A stretch of 64,000 nt of DNA from Atkinsonella hypoxylon (Eukaryota > Ascomycota > Sordariomycetes > Hypocreales > Clavicipitaceae): assembly GCA_000729835.1 (NCBI GenBank), contig JFHB01000119.1, forward strand, positions 1-64,000. Reading direction: 5' to 3'. Each line of letters opens with the position of its first letter. The first letter of the stretch is position 1. Below the pieces are notes generated by a model. The model was not told where the DNA came from. It saw only the letters and a list, made by a program, of their open reading frames with translations, and searched no databases. The position numbers were made by a program, and so were the translations under genes. This document shows positions 1-11,924 of the stretch, piece by piece.

Positions 1-626
1 TTGGTTTTGGTTTGATTTCTTCGACTTCCGTTGTGAGCTGGCGTACATATGTTAGTGGAATTCCTTTGGCATGGGTGTCGGTGTTGCGTGCCTTGGGGGA
101 GGGTTGCTGCAGAGAAATCTCATCCTCATCGTCACTACTCGCGTATTCTACAAGCCCAGCCATTTTTTTATCTTGAGGCAAGGCTCACAGATTCCGTCGT
201 TTCGATGCGTCCAGGACGAAAGATGCTGGGATGCGGCTCTGCCCAGGCTGGTCTAGTGTCTGGTCCTCTCTTGTTAATGCTGGTGTTTGGGTGATTGACA
301 CGGCAAAACCACGGTCTGCGCCACACGCATGTGCCATCACTTAAATACTAGACGTTACATCTCCCCATCGGGCTTGACCATCTATTTCGTGGGACCCTCA
401 CCCTGCTCTTTGATCGGTACACGACGAACCAGCACCCGCAAGGAGGGAGAAGGGGACAATCAACTTTCTTTCTTTCTTTTTTTTTTTTTCCATTCAGAAC
501 AGCCCCAAGCCTTTGCGGCTGCTACTGCATACAGCATATTGGGCTTTCTAGGCATAAAATCAAACATAAAAATAAACAAAGTACTACTCACCAAACCTAG
601 CTTCTTCCTGCGCTTGCGAGGCCGCC
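1..626. other. Intergenic / PRP5 upstream region
   Basis: I see no supportable gene here. The last 200 bases have a typical fungal promoter-leader look: a CT-rich run with a long T tract at about 468-490, then an A-rich stretch just before the PRP5 start codon. An ATG-initiated 81-codon frame at 49-294 has no recognisable domain and is probably chance. Confidence 0.5.
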
Positions 627-3600
627 ATGGCTCGGCCCAGAGACTCGCGCTCACCAAGTCCTGCAGGCAGTCAATACAGCTCCCGTCGGCACCGGAAAGA
701 TGACGAAAGGCGGGACAGAGATAGAGGCCGTCGGGATGATGGCAGGGACTATCGCCGGAGATCAAGGTCACGCAGCCCTGATGTGAGGAAACATGTGCAC
801 AATACACTCGTGTATCGCGGCTATGCTAATTTTGTTCCATCTCAACAGAATCGATACCGCGATCGAGGTGGTCGTGATCGTGGACGTGATCGCGACCGAG
901 ATTCTTATCGGCGCAGAGAACGTTCGTTAGATCGAAGAGATGATGACCACTATCGCCGAGACCAACGTGACAGAGATAGGCGGAGGTCGCGCGACCGGTT
1001 CAATGAGAGACCCCGGTCTCCAGGTCGTAGACGGAACCGCAGCCGTGACAGTGACCGAGATCATAGGAGGCGACCTGATTCCCGTGACGGCGGGCGTGGG
1101 CGGCGCGAAGGCACCGCTGATTCCCATGCTCGTAGCAGTCGTGCTGATAGCCGAAGTCGCAAGACGCCTCTCGCAGACAGTGGCAGAAGCGGACCCGATC
1201 AGACGAGAAGCAAAGCGACAGCAGCGCAGTCCGATGCTGACAAGAAGGCCGAAAGACTCGCCAAGCTGGAGGCCTGGAAGAAGAAGAAGGAAAGTGAAAG
1301 CCTGAAGCAGAAGGAGGTGAACCCAAGCCAGACGAGAAACTTGCTGGCAGAGATGGATATGAAAGCCATGGGGGTTTCCCCATCGGCCGGTTCGCCTGGT
1401 GTCTCGTCTGTTGCCTCTCCAGCGACTCTCCACGACTCTGACAGCGCATCTCCTGCGACTGCTTATGCTGGCAAGTTTGACCCCAAGACCATAGCCAAGA
1501 AGTCGGCTGCATTAAGAACGCATGATACCTCCAAGCCTGTGTTGGGCTCACTTGGTGTACAACCAGAGAAGCTAGCTGCTCCCATCCAACAGAAAGCCGC
1601 AGGTGAGTCACTCGTTCATATCGAATCTCCCAAGGCCCAGTAAGCTGACAATGGCGTGAAAGCATCTGCATTGCCTGCCAACAGATCGAAGACGAGCGGT
1701 TTCGGTTTCGGCAAGTCTTTGACGGACGACAAGCTCCCTTCCAAGCGCAAACTCGATCTCGATGAGGATGACACGACAAACCGAAAACTCACCAAGCTAC
1801 CTGCTCTCCCGGCTGAGACAGACGACACTCCTTACGCCGACCAGGATGAAGATGACGATTCTGATGGTGACAATTTTGCAGGAACTGAGGAAGAGGCTGC
1901 TGCTGCGGCACGCGCTGCGCACGAGAGGCGTTTGCAGGCAGAGACTCAAAATGAACCCCAGCCAGGTGAGCTCACAGAAGAAGATGCGAAAGAGAATACG
2001 GTTCCAGTCGACCAAGAGGCCGATAGTGTACCTCCGGTTAATGGCGCCGATCATGGTAACCATACCACCGAGGCCCCGCCTGTGGACCAGTCAATGGACG
2101 TAGACGTAGACGAAGATGAGGATGCAGACCCCTTGGATGCATTCATGGCTGATCTAAAGGAGACGGAAACCAGGAAGTTTGTCAAACCACAAAACGGCAT
2201 AAAGAGGAAGGCCCAACAAGAACCGGAAGCATATTTCAGCGACGATGAATATAATTTCGACTCGGAGCGGAAAGAGGACGGTGACATTCTAGCTATAGCG
2301 AACAAACGCAAGAAGAAGGATATTCCTAGCGTCGATTACAGCAAAATTGACTTGGTGCCTGTGCGAAAGAACTTTTGGGTCGAGCCAGCGGAGCTGAGCG
2401 CGCTTACCGAAGAAGAGCTAGCAGACTTGCGTTTGGAACTCGACGGTATCAAGGTCAATGGCAAAGACGTGCCGAAACCGGTTCAGAAATGGGCGCAGTG
2501 TGGTCTCACTAGGCAAATTTTGGACGTCATTGACAGACTGGGGTATGAGAAGCCTACGACCATTCAGATGCAGGCCATCCCGACGCTCATGTCCGGTCGT
2601 GATGTTGTCGGTGTGGCCAAAACTGGCTCTGGCAAGACGGTAGCATTTCTACTTCCCATGTTCCGCCACATCATGGACCAGCCACCCATCAAGGACACCG
2701 ACGGGCCTGTTGGCCTGATCATGACGCCGACTCGTGAATTGGCCACCCAAATTCACAGAGATTGCAAGCCCTTCCTCAAAAGCATAGGCCTCCGTGCTGT
2801 CTGCGCATACGGCGGCGCGCCGGTCCGAGATCAGATAGCTGAGCTCAAGCGAGGTGCCGAGATCATTGTCTGTACACCAGGGCGAATGATCGACTTGCTC
2901 GCGGCAAACCAAGGGCGAGTGACCAATCTGAGACGAGTAACCTATGTAGTGCTGGATGAGGCAGACCGCATGTTTGACATGGGTTTCGAACCGCAAGTCA
3001 TGAAAATTTTTGCAAGCATGCGTCCCGACAAGCAGACCGTTTTGTTCTCGGCAACAATGCCGCGCATCATTGATTCGCTAACGAAAAAGGTCCTCAAAAG
3101 TCCCGTTGAGATTACTGTTGGTGGTCGCAGTGTGGTTGCGAAGGAGATTCAACAGATTGTGGAAGTTCGCGAGGAAAACACCAAGTTTGTACGAGTACTC
3201 GAGCGCTTGGGCGAATTATATGACGGAGACGAAGATGCTCGCGCGTTGATCTTCGTTGAAAGGCAAGAGAAGGCCGACGACCTGCTCAAAGAACTCATGA
3301 TGAAGGGCTATCCTTGCATGTCTATTCATGGAGGCAAAGATCAAACCGATCGCGATTCGACCATTTCGGATTTCAAAAAGGGCGTGATACCGCTTCTTAT
3401 AGCTACGTCTGTGGCTGCGCGTGGATTGGATGTGAAGCAGTTGAAGCTGGTTATCAACTATGATGCGCCCAACCATTTAGAGGACTACGTGCACCGTGCC
3501 GGACGAACTGGACGAGCAGGCAACACAGGCGTGGCAGTCACGTTTATTACGCCCGAGCAAGAGAACTGCGCGCCAGGAATAGCCAAGGCCCTCGAGCAGA

Positions 3601-4388
3601 GTGAGCAGCCCGTTCCCGAGCGATTAAACGAGATGAGAAAAGCGCACCGGGAGAAGGTCAAGTCTGGCAAGGCAAAGGACTCGTCCGGATTCGGCGGCAA
3701 AGGTCTCGACCGCCTCGACCAGGAGCGAGAGGCGGCTCGTCTCCGAGAGCGGCGTACCCACAAGGCTGAAGGTGAAGAAGAGGACGAGAAGGAAGAGAAG
3801 GAAGAAGACAAGCAGAAGGCCGAAAAGGCATTTAATGCCATCAAAGCAGCAGCCTCGAGCGTGCAGCCGCGAGAAAGCGCCAAGGCAGCTGCGGCGACAG
3901 CTTCAGGAGACGGGGCCAAGGGCGGCGATGCTGCTGCTGCTGCTGGCGCCACTGACAAGACAAAGGACGCCCTGGACAAGGTCAGCTCCGCCGTCAGCGC
4001 CATCAACAGCCGTCTCGGCAAGGCAGGCCAGCTCCGTTCCGGTCAACCCATTGACAACAAGGGCCCCGACGCGGGAGCTTTCCACGCGACGCTCGAGATC
4101 AACGACTTCCCGCAAAAGGCCAGATGGGCCGTCACGAACAGAACCAATGTGGCCAAGATTCTGGACTCTACTGGCACGTCTATTACTACCAAGGGCAGTT
4201 TCTACCCGCCCGGCAAGGAAGTGCCACCGAATGCCGACCCCAAGCTGTATATCCTCATCGAAGGCGACACTGAGCTTGCTGTCGGTGCGGCCCTACAGGA
4301 GATGACGAGATTGCTAAGGGAGGGTACCATTGCGGCGGCAGATGCAGAGGGGAGGGCGCCTGCGAGTGGACGTTATACGGTCAGTTGA
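627..4388 (+). CDS. PRP5: Pre-mRNA-processing ATP-dependent RNA helicase PRP5 (DDX46-like)
   Basis: DEAD-box ATPase that remodels U2 snRNP (SF3b/branch-site region) during prespliceosome assembly in the nucleus. Exons are 627-782, 849-1602 and 1663-4388, giving 1211 residues. The intron at 783-848 has a GCTAAT branch and CAACAG end. The intron at 1603-1662 has GTGAGT, GCTGAC and AAG. The N-terminal ~150 residues are an RS/RD-rich tail, followed by an acidic linker. The helicase core shows a Q motif (TTIQMQAIP), AKTGSGKT (about residue 624), PTRELA, TPGRMID, DEAD (about 732), SAT, ARGLD and HRAGRTGRAG (about 913). A Lys/Glu- and Ala-rich segment and a conserved C-terminal domain follow. Domain order and length fit PRP5/DDX46 rather than other DEAD proteins. 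The first intron is 66 nt and stop-free, so its retention would stay in frame. Confidence 0.96.
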
Positions 4389-5268
4389 GGCTGGATCGTC
4401 CTTGTTTCCCCCCTCCTCCTCCCTGCGACAGGAAAAGGAAGTTGCGGGATAGATACGTGGAACATGGTGTATTACCCTGTCTTTGTTATGTCGATTTTAT
4501 TGTATGTATTTGAGCGTCCTTTCATATCGGGACGGTGGGATTTTACGATGAGGAAACTCCCCTGCTATAGTAGTGAGCAGAATACAAATACCAGCGTTGG
4601 GGGGTTCTACTTGGCGATGAGTTCTTTGGACCTGATGGCTTTGTAGCTGGTATTGACTCCTTCCAGTATCGCTGAACGTAGCCGAAGCATCGTTGCTCGC
4701 ATCGGTCTAGAGACTACGCATACCCTTTTGAAGTTTAACTACATTACCGAATGCCCGTCCCATTACCGTGACTGTTCGAGGGCAAGGGCACGAAGTACTT
4801 GTTTCAAGTCCTTATACGGACTTGTCCCTACGCAGGTTACTGGAAGACACGTTCAGCTTAAGATACTGATGTCGTTGACCTTGTCGCCTTTATTGACACT
4901 TTCCGGGAATCTACGATCCCTGTCGAACTGAACTTGGACTTTTAAATTATGCGGAAGCAAGACGTGGCTGTGCCTCGGAACACCTGGACACATGGTAAGA
5001 CGAGTTACTGATGATATCAGTATCTACTCAAGGATGATGCAATGCGTCTTTAATGCGATGGCCTGTACACGGGGGGTGAGTCTTGGGATAACAGGTATTC
5101 TAGTTCCTTCAAACACCAAAACTGCCTTCCATCATGACCCAAGCTACAGTTCCAAGGAACCCGCTTCCGAAAGAACATGCCAAGACCCCAGCGCTGCCGA
5201 AAATATAAGGAAAACCGCCTTCTCTTCTCGTCACGGCCGTCCACGTCACAACATGATGGGCCCCCGAA
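4389..5268. other. Convergent intergenic region
   Basis: This is the 3' flank shared by PRP5 (+) and the small protein gene (-). Short open frames here lack domains and plausible starts. I see no gene, repeat or RNA. Confidence 0.5.
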
Positions 5269-5689
5269 TCAATTACACGTCCTCGAGTCCTCCGTCTGCG
5301 CAATCTCCCGCGCCCTCTGCTCCTCCGCACTCGCAGCCTTCAACGTCTCGTTCCTCGACTGCCTCTTCTGCGCAGACAACTGAGTCTGCAGCTTCCCGCC
5401 TGCCTTGTTAGCCGCTTTCGCGCGGGCCTTGCAGCTTGTTAGCGCGTGTCGACGTTGCTCGCTGTGGTCTCCGTACCTCTGCTGCCTCGGCGGCCTTTCT
5501 GCGCGCGTCGGCTGCGTCGTCGGCTGCTGCTTCGCCGGGGGCCGCGCCGCCGAGTGTCCTTGGGGGACCGCCGACTTTCTTCTTCGCGGGGACGGGGACG
5601 GGGACGGTGCGCTGGGGGGGCGGCGCTGAGCTGAGGATGCGGCTTGGTGGTTGGGGGTCTGCGTCTTCTTTGCCGCAGATGTTGCCCAT
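5269..5689 (-). CDS. Small predicted N-myristoylated, coiled-coil protein
   Basis: Two exons on the minus strand, 5689-5477 and 5427-5269, give 123 residues. The 49-nt intron has donor GTACGG, branch GCTAAC and acceptor CAAG, and it joins 71 complete codons to the second exon. The N-terminus MGNICGKE is a candidate N-myristoylation site (Gly2) with a nearby Cys for palmitoylation. A Pro/Val-rich linker follows, then a GGPPRTLGG motif, then an Ala/Glu/Lys/Arg-rich helical C-terminal half with a QLSAQKRQSRNETL segment. From memory, small ascomycete proteins of this architecture exist (MGN-CGK start, RTLGG, helical tail), but their function is unknown to me. Membrane-surface localisation is inferred only from the N-terminus. 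The alternative minus-strand frame spanning 5269-5913 is low-complexity Pro-rich and is not favoured. Confidence 0.72.
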
Positions 5690-5698
5690 GTTGGCGCT

Positions 5699-5712
5699 GG
5701 GGGGGGGGGGGG
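5699..5712 (-). repeat. Homopolymer G14 (C14 in transcript)
   Basis: Fourteen consecutive G on the plus strand lie 10-23 bases upstream of the minus-strand start codon at 5689. In the mRNA this would be a C14 tract abutting the start region. It may vary in length between strains or be a sequencing-length artefact. Confidence 0.85.
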
Positions 5713-7626
5713 TTGGGTTTCGCGCCCCTCGGAATGGTTTTGTGGTCGTGAGAGGTTGGGAATAGGACGATTGGGGCGGGGGATGGGGGTTATGAGTTGG
5801 GCGCGGCCATGGTGAGGTTGGCTGTGTGGCGGGCGGGTTGGGGATGGGAGGACGGTGACGTCTTTTTGGACCCCTTTGTGCGGAGGTCTGGCGGGAGCTG
5901 GTGGTTGCCCCACTTGTTCGGGCGATGTCTTAACTAATACCAGACACGGTTGTGTGGTGCAATTTGGTGGGTAACTACGGACTAGTTAGTTATGATCTGC
6001 CAGAATAGGGATGCTATGCAGAGGACGCAGGACACCTCTTTTCTTCTTTTTTTTTTTTTTTTTTTTCTTTGGGGTGTCTAGTCAGCGGCACAAGTTTGCA
6101 CTTTGTGATACATTCTGAATGTATAGGACAGTGGATAAACTACGTGTTTATTACGGGTGTGGCATTTAGTAAATGAATTGCCCAGGAAAACACTAGTGAA
6201 TCTCTCCCAGTCAACTCACCACGGAACTGTTACTACGACGACAACAATAATAATTGAAAAAAGAAAAAAAAAAAAAAGCATAAATAATCGCTCCCTGCAA
6301 GTCTTCAAGGTGGGCCAATTTTGAAAGCACCTACCCGGGAGCTCTGGATATGCGGCTCGCTTATCCTCTCACTGACTGGTTGCAGCATATTCTGGTGAAC
6401 GGCAGACGTAAGCTATCGGGTGGCACCGACAGCCGGATCCAATCCCGCCTCGAAGGCTAGTTAGTTACCAGGCTAGTTACCTACTCCACATGATGCGCAT
6501 GGCTTTCGGCACGCGTTCCGAGCCCAAGGCTGGCAATTAAAACGCACAGCAACGGGATATTTGTACTCAGAACGTCACAACTAACAAATAATACACTACA
6601 CCTAGCTACCATAACTTGAGAGGCCTACTTATAGCAAAAATATTACTTCTCGGTAATTCGAGGCCATCAGCGTCTGAAGGGCTTTGTCTCCGTTGTAGGT
6701 GGCACAATCGCGACCTGTAAATATCCTTGAAAGTACGTGAAAGTTCAGGATTGCTCAGTAAGTGTACGTAGTATGCAAAAGGGAACCGCCCTCTATTTTA
6801 AGTTTAGTTGCTGCTGCGCGTTTAATAATCCATTGCTACGCGTTTATGCACTCATGGTTCGTTATGCATTTCTACGTATCACTTGCACCTTGTGCATATG
6901 CAACATTTGTTTCATCCTATTCTTGATGCTCGATCCTATAGAGACGGATTTAACGCTCATATATTTGTTGACTCGGACGCCCAACTGCCGAACGAGTACC
7001 AAAATGTGCAGCAAAAAACTGAATCCGGAAGGTCAGCCGGGCTGCTGCGCGGATAGCAATGCTCCTTGGTTTAATTAATTCTACGCATGGCCGAGTCGCC
7101 CAGATGGAGCCACATGCAATTCATCATTCCCATTTCGACTACCGACCTGGGGTGGGAACTTACGCAGGTTCCCAAGGAACACAACCGAGGCAGAGCTACG
7201 TAACGTAATTAGAGTACAAGCCACGTGGCTAGACAGGGCTAGGCTAATAACAGCGTTGCCAGAGTTTCATTCTCTACTAAACAGATATCAAACAATTTAT
7301 TCGATCAAATTGGATGTATCTCAACTATTTATAGCATGATAGATATACTCTAGACTATTCATGATTTTCTTCTACCAAGATGTAGCTTTACGGAAAGTGT
7401 CTGGTGAGTTTTGATGCAAGCATGGGCTTTTTCTTCTCGCGTTACCTGGGACGGACCCACTGTACAGTTTTTTTTTTTTTTCTTTTTGTAAACAGCCCCA
7501 CGTGATGGTCGGCTGTGGGGCGAATCAGAATTACCTTATTACCCGGGTTCAGCCAATTTCAGGTCCAAGTGGGGTAATTTTCTCTGGCAGAATGGCATAT
7601 GCAGCAGAACAGTGTGAATTGGTGGC

Positions 7627-7730
7627 ATGTGCCAATTGTTTCTGCTGAAGTTGGTGCTGAAGCTGTTGTTAAAGCTGCTCTTGAAATCGCTGCCAAAAGC
7701 CGCTGTTAAAAGCTGAAGCTGCTGCTCACC
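7627..7730 (+). repeat. Degenerate GCTGAAGCTG-rich low-complexity tract
   Basis: Repeated GCTGAAG/GCTGCT/GCTGTT words. Read on the plus strand they encode Ala/Glu/Lys/Val-rich peptide until a stop. It looks like a decayed trinucleotide-type repeat upstream of the zinc regulator. Confidence 0.55.
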
Positions 7731-7762
7731 GCTAATTTCGCGCTAATACATTGAGAATTTGC

Positions 7763-7777
7763 ATATGCTCAGCATAT
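7763..7777. promoter_or_regulatory. 15-bp palindrome ATATGCT-C-AGCATAT
   Basis: Perfect 7-bp arms around one central base, overlapping a TATA-like CATATAAA. It lies about 0.9 kb upstream of the zinc-regulator start codon. Function as a binding site is inferred only from symmetry. Confidence 0.3.
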
Positions 7778-8200
7778 AAACACCCTTTGACCCCTTTGAC
7801 ACCGCTTGCTGGATTAGGTCGTGAAAAGGCCCCGCTTAGACCTGAGACGAGACAGGCTGGACCTGAGCTCGTCTGCCGTCCAGGGCAGCAGAGTTTTGAG
7901 TGAAGCAGGGCGTGGCCATCCGGGTTCTCACCCACCCAGCAGGATATGTTCAGCCCACATCGCGAATGCGCACGCACCTGCCCAGTTAGAGGAGCAGGCC
8001 TTGTTTCTACGGAATAACTCACTGCACTCTGAGACTCTTCAGAATCTATTCTCTTACTTGCTGTATTGGCTCGCTTCGTCGCGACTTTCTTGTCCTGGTA
8101 CTGTCCACTGTCCCTTGTCCCTTTGGTTCCTCGCCATCATACCATTCACCTTTCTCTCGACTTGTCGTCCTTTTCGCCTCGCCTAGTCTTCACCCGCCAG

Positions 8201-8697
8201 CGTATCTGGGAACGAGGCTGACTCGCTTGCTTCCCGCAACAGGCACACCAGACTTTTCAACTCACATATAGCCAACTCACCAATACTGCATGGCCCAAGG
8301 AGGCAGTTCTATTCTTCCCGACACGCAGGCAGCTTTTCTCCAAGCACGCCCCAGAAAAGCTGTGGTACCTGCTAACTATTGTCACATTCCGTCTCCGCAG
8401 AGATCAGGTCAAGGGTCCTACTAGTCCTTGCTCTGTCCTCACAACTCCTACTATATTCGTCTGCCCCTCCGCGACCATCTATCTTGAATCCCCGTTTCTC
8501 TGTTATTTCAATGGTTGCCTGATACGTTGTGGTCGGCTTGTTGGAATCTGTCGCTTTCATTCCCTTCGCCTCTTCATATGAACCTGCCCGCCTTCGTGGT
8601 CCTAACAAGCTTGACCTCTCGCCCACCCATCTTAGCCTTTTGACCATCCCCGGCATTCAGCGACAAAGGTGCTTATGCCCAATCAAAGTGCATCAAT
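8201..8697 (+). promoter_or_regulatory. CT-rich promoter/leader of zinc-responsive regulator
   Basis: About 500 bases of pyrimidine-rich plus-strand sequence directly precede the start codon at 8698, typical of fungal promoters and long 5' leaders. A CAAAGGT word at about 8663 is near the CAAGGT core known for ZafA sites, but it is not an exact match, so autoregulation is not shown. Confidence 0.4.
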
Positions 8698-11009
8698 ATG
8701 ATGGACGACTCACAAACAATGTTTGACGGTCAAAACGGATCCAGTAGTCGCAATCACAGCGATGATATGGGCCACATACATCTTGACTTTGATACCTTAC
8801 TGTCTGCGGACCACATGAGTACTGCCTTTGGCTCTTTCGAACCCTGTACTCACGATGATTCCTGCCTTCACTTTACCCAGCTTCAAAAGCCTCAAGAGAA
8901 AATCAGTCAGAGCTTCGCCCAGACGCCACCGGCAACATCGCCCTTAACATTCGGCCGGACTCAAAAGCAATCAAAACGAACAGATCACAATAGAAGCAAG
9001 AGTCAAATAGACCCTCCATGCAATATGGAGCAGTCATACGACTACTCATGGGACCACCTCTTTGGGGACAATGCCTTGGCCGGCTGCAACTTCCATAACA
9101 CAGATGAAATGGGGTACTGCAAAGATGACGACTGTGTCTCCATGTCTTGCAGCTCAGCTTGCGAGGGCAGCTGCCCGAGTCAATGTGGGGAGACTAGCCA
9201 TGCAGTTTGTTGTAATGATGATGCGTGTGAAAGCCCTGAAGTTTGTATGGACGAGGACTGTCTAGTGGAAAGTCAAGTTTGTACTAACGAGAATTGCGTC
9301 GTCGACCCATGCATGCAGCCGCCACAAATGCCGGTCTCGTCATCGTTATCAGACGGTGATAAAGCTGCCGCCGCAGCGCTGGCATCTTTCGGAGACAACC
9401 AATGTCATACCCTTCAGGGCGCATATATGCAACAGCAGCTGTCACAAGCCCCGGCAAGAGATGGAAGCATGAGTTTCATGAACTTTCCCAACAGCCTGCC
9501 TTGCGGTAGCCTTTCCATGGACTCTATTCTGTCAAACCTTGATGGAACCCCGAGCTTTCCTAATCAACCCTACCAGATGGCTTTCGAGTACGCCCTGGCC
9601 AGCCATATCATGCAATATCATGACCCAGCTCATGGACTTGCTCAACATGGCTCATGTGTTGCTGACGATCCCGGCCAACTCCTCACCAAATGCACGTTAC
9701 CAAAGCATAATCCCAACGACTTGGCAAATACTGACCCTTTCTTGCCTCAATTACAGACTCATGAGTGTGGTTTCCCAATACAGGACCCCAATGAGTTTGC
9801 TCATCATATTTTCCAAGTACACAGACCCAATCTGATGATGCACGCCCATCAGTATGGATTTTCCGAGCTATCTCACTCTCACCACAATCAATCTGCCGGC
9901 CACAGCCATCATCATGGTGAAGCCGACCCTTACTTCACTTGCAACCTCGCAGCAAACTCAAAACACTTCTCGCCATCGATGTCTCCGTTGACCAATCTTT
10001 CTATGGGACCCTCATTAGCAGCAACCCCCGTATCAATACCTACACCTTCTCCCTTGGAGTCTGAGCTCTCCCTCACAGATGCTACAAGTACGGCACAGAC
10101 TCTGGGTTCTAGTACTGAGAGCAAGTCACAAATCATGGCACAGGGTGATCAGTTTCTTTGCCATTGGGTTGTGGGACAGGTAAATGCCATTTGCGGTCAG
10201 ACGTTCGAAAATGATGAGCAATTGCAGAAACATTGCAAGCACAATCATTTGAAGCATCTTAAGAAGTTGAACGGTGGATTCAGGTGTGGCTGGGCGAATT
10301 GCACTCGTGATACTTGCTTTACGCAAAGAAGCAAAGTCGAGCGCCATTTGCAAGTTCACACAGGATGTAAGTCGACAATTGTCATTCACTGATTTAGCCT
10401 GGTCTCTGACCTTGACCAGACAAACCCGTTCAATGTACCATTTGTGGTACGGCTCTTTCAGCGAAGCAGGCTCTCGATCAACACATGCGAATTCATACGG
10501 GTGAAACACCTTGGGTTTGCAAGTTTCCTGGCTGTGGTTGCGCGTTCAAGCAACAAAGTGCTTTAAGTTAGTTGGTGGTTTTTCTCTCTACAGTTTTGGT
10601 TGCTAACCTGTTTAAAGCCATGCATGAACGAACTCATACAGGAGACAAGCCTTTGGAGTGCGAAGTATGCGGCAAACGCTTTAGCGAATCTTCGAACCTC
10701 TCCAAACACAGACGAACGCACAATGTTAAGGGCATGCATGAATGTCAACTTTGCGGGAAAGACTTTCATCGTCTAGACCAGCTACGTCGCCACATGGGCA
10801 CAAATCACAAAGACCGGCCCGCAGACGTTGACGCTCTTCTGAGCGAAGCGAAGAGTAAAATCAAAGCTCACAGGGTATCTAAGCTTAAGAAACCCAAGAT
10901 TAAGACAAGAGATGGCAAGATCAACACAGAGACAGCTTTAGATTCGGATGATGGCGACGGCGTGGACATTACTGGAGAGCCAGTGCATGCCGTCGAAATC
11001 ATGTCGTGA
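8698..11009 (+). CDS. zafA: Zinc-responsive C2H2 transcription factor (ZafA/Zap1-like)
   Basis: Nuclear activator of zinc-uptake genes under zinc limitation (role of ZafA/Zap1). Exons 8698-10366, 10420-10566 and 10618-11009 give 735 residues. The introns have GTAAGT...CCAG and GTTAGT...GCTAAC...AAAG. The large N-terminal region holds a Cys-rich block (about residues 141-205, with repeated CxxxxC and CC groups) and His-rich stretches. An atypical Zap1-type pair of fingers follows at about 487-555 (CHWVVGQVNAIC... and CGWANC...). Four classical fingers run from about 559 to 690, ending with CQLCGKDF...HMGTNH. Both introns interrupt finger-coding sequence, and splicing restores HTGYKP and the SALTMHERTH linker. 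The C-terminal tail is basic, then acidic. The Zap1-like atypical finger pair plus the fungal C-terminal finger array argues for ZafA over a generic C2H2 factor. Confidence 0.88.
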
Positions 11010-11924
11010 TCTCATGTGGTGAAGGTAGTTTTTCTTCAACTTTACACTCATCTTCTACTGCTTGGACATGCATGGGGCCAATCTCCTCGGGTCTCGCCAT
11101 GTAATTCGACCACCCCGTGGTGTATCACGAAATATTCTGGCATTTTCATGGCCAATTTAGTTCAGGGAGTGGCAACTATGAGCGGATGGCGTTTTGGGGA
11201 GGTCCTGTGTGATACGCACTCTTTCGGTATCAGCGTGGATTATCTTACTTCATGGCGGTTTGCATATGGGCACATACATAAGCTCCTCATCATAGTGGTT
11301 GCATATCCAGGGCTATGCACGTAAAATATATCTCAGAAAACCTTGACTTGATAAAATCTGGTCACATACAATGTCGACGCCATATTGCAGATAACTAAGG
11401 GATTTTGTCACTCCAGATAGATTTGCCATTTTCTGCACTGTAATTTTCAGGTACACATCTGTCTGTAGGCTGCATCGAACATCACACATCACTGGCAGAA
11501 ATATCCGGCTATATCAATGCTGACATGTGTCACAATTGACGTAGTAATGAGTCGCAATCGTCTCAAATGAAGATCATCATAGGCGAAAGCCCAGAAGTAA
11601 TAGCGACCTCGGGTTTTTTTTTTTTTTCAAAATTTTTTGTTGTTCTTTTCAGGGTTGCTAAATCTAGCTAACACCCCGTGATTGACAATCAGTAAGTTTT
11701 TCATGTCCCAGAACGAGGTCCCAAACCGGGAAATAAGTTACACAGTCAGATCCCCGAAGATATTCGTTTTCCCCACCTTCCCGTGTGAGCCATGCGATGC
11801 AAAGATTTCAGAAAGCCGCTTCGTTGAGCACGTCACGCCCTCCATTTTGAAAATAACCCAGTTTCAACCATAAAAGATTTCCCATTTCCCCTCCATCACT
11901 GCCAGTACGTTTCATTCTTTGTAC
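11010..11924. other. Convergent intergenic region
   Basis: 3' flanks of the zinc regulator (+) and RPL35 (-). It contains a T tract near 11617. A 102-codon frame at 11016 has no ATG start and no domain. I see no gene. Confidence 0.5.

Larger units (their letters stand above)
5713..8200. other. Long gene-free, partly AT-rich region
   Basis: There is no supportable gene in about 2.5 kb. The contents are a T20 tract at 6047-6066, an A-rich tract at about 6257-6277, another T tract near 7470, and repeated CTAGTTAGTTAC-like words near 6455-6485. The stretch at 7260-7400 is strongly AT-rich. A 113-codon frame at 6737-7078 starts without ATG and lacks domains. The composition suggests relic or decayed DNA, but no transposon protein, terminal repeat or clear RIP pattern could be demonstrated by eye. 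Confidence 0.5.

Noticed and set aside
49..294. ATG-initiated 81-codon frame at the window start
   Set aside because: No domain, no splice continuation found, and atypical composition; could be promoter or 3' flank of an outside gene.
927..1779. Long antisense frames across PRP5
   Set aside because: Mirror frames of a codon-biased coding exon; no domain.
3485..4021. 178-codon Ala/Ser-rich antisense frame in PRP5
   Set aside because: Shadow of the Lys/Ala-rich PRP5 C-terminal region.
6737..7078. 113-codon frame in the AT-rich region
   Set aside because: Starts at a GTG; the first ATG is at 6773. Hydrophobic and Cys-rich without domain, in DNA that looks decayed.
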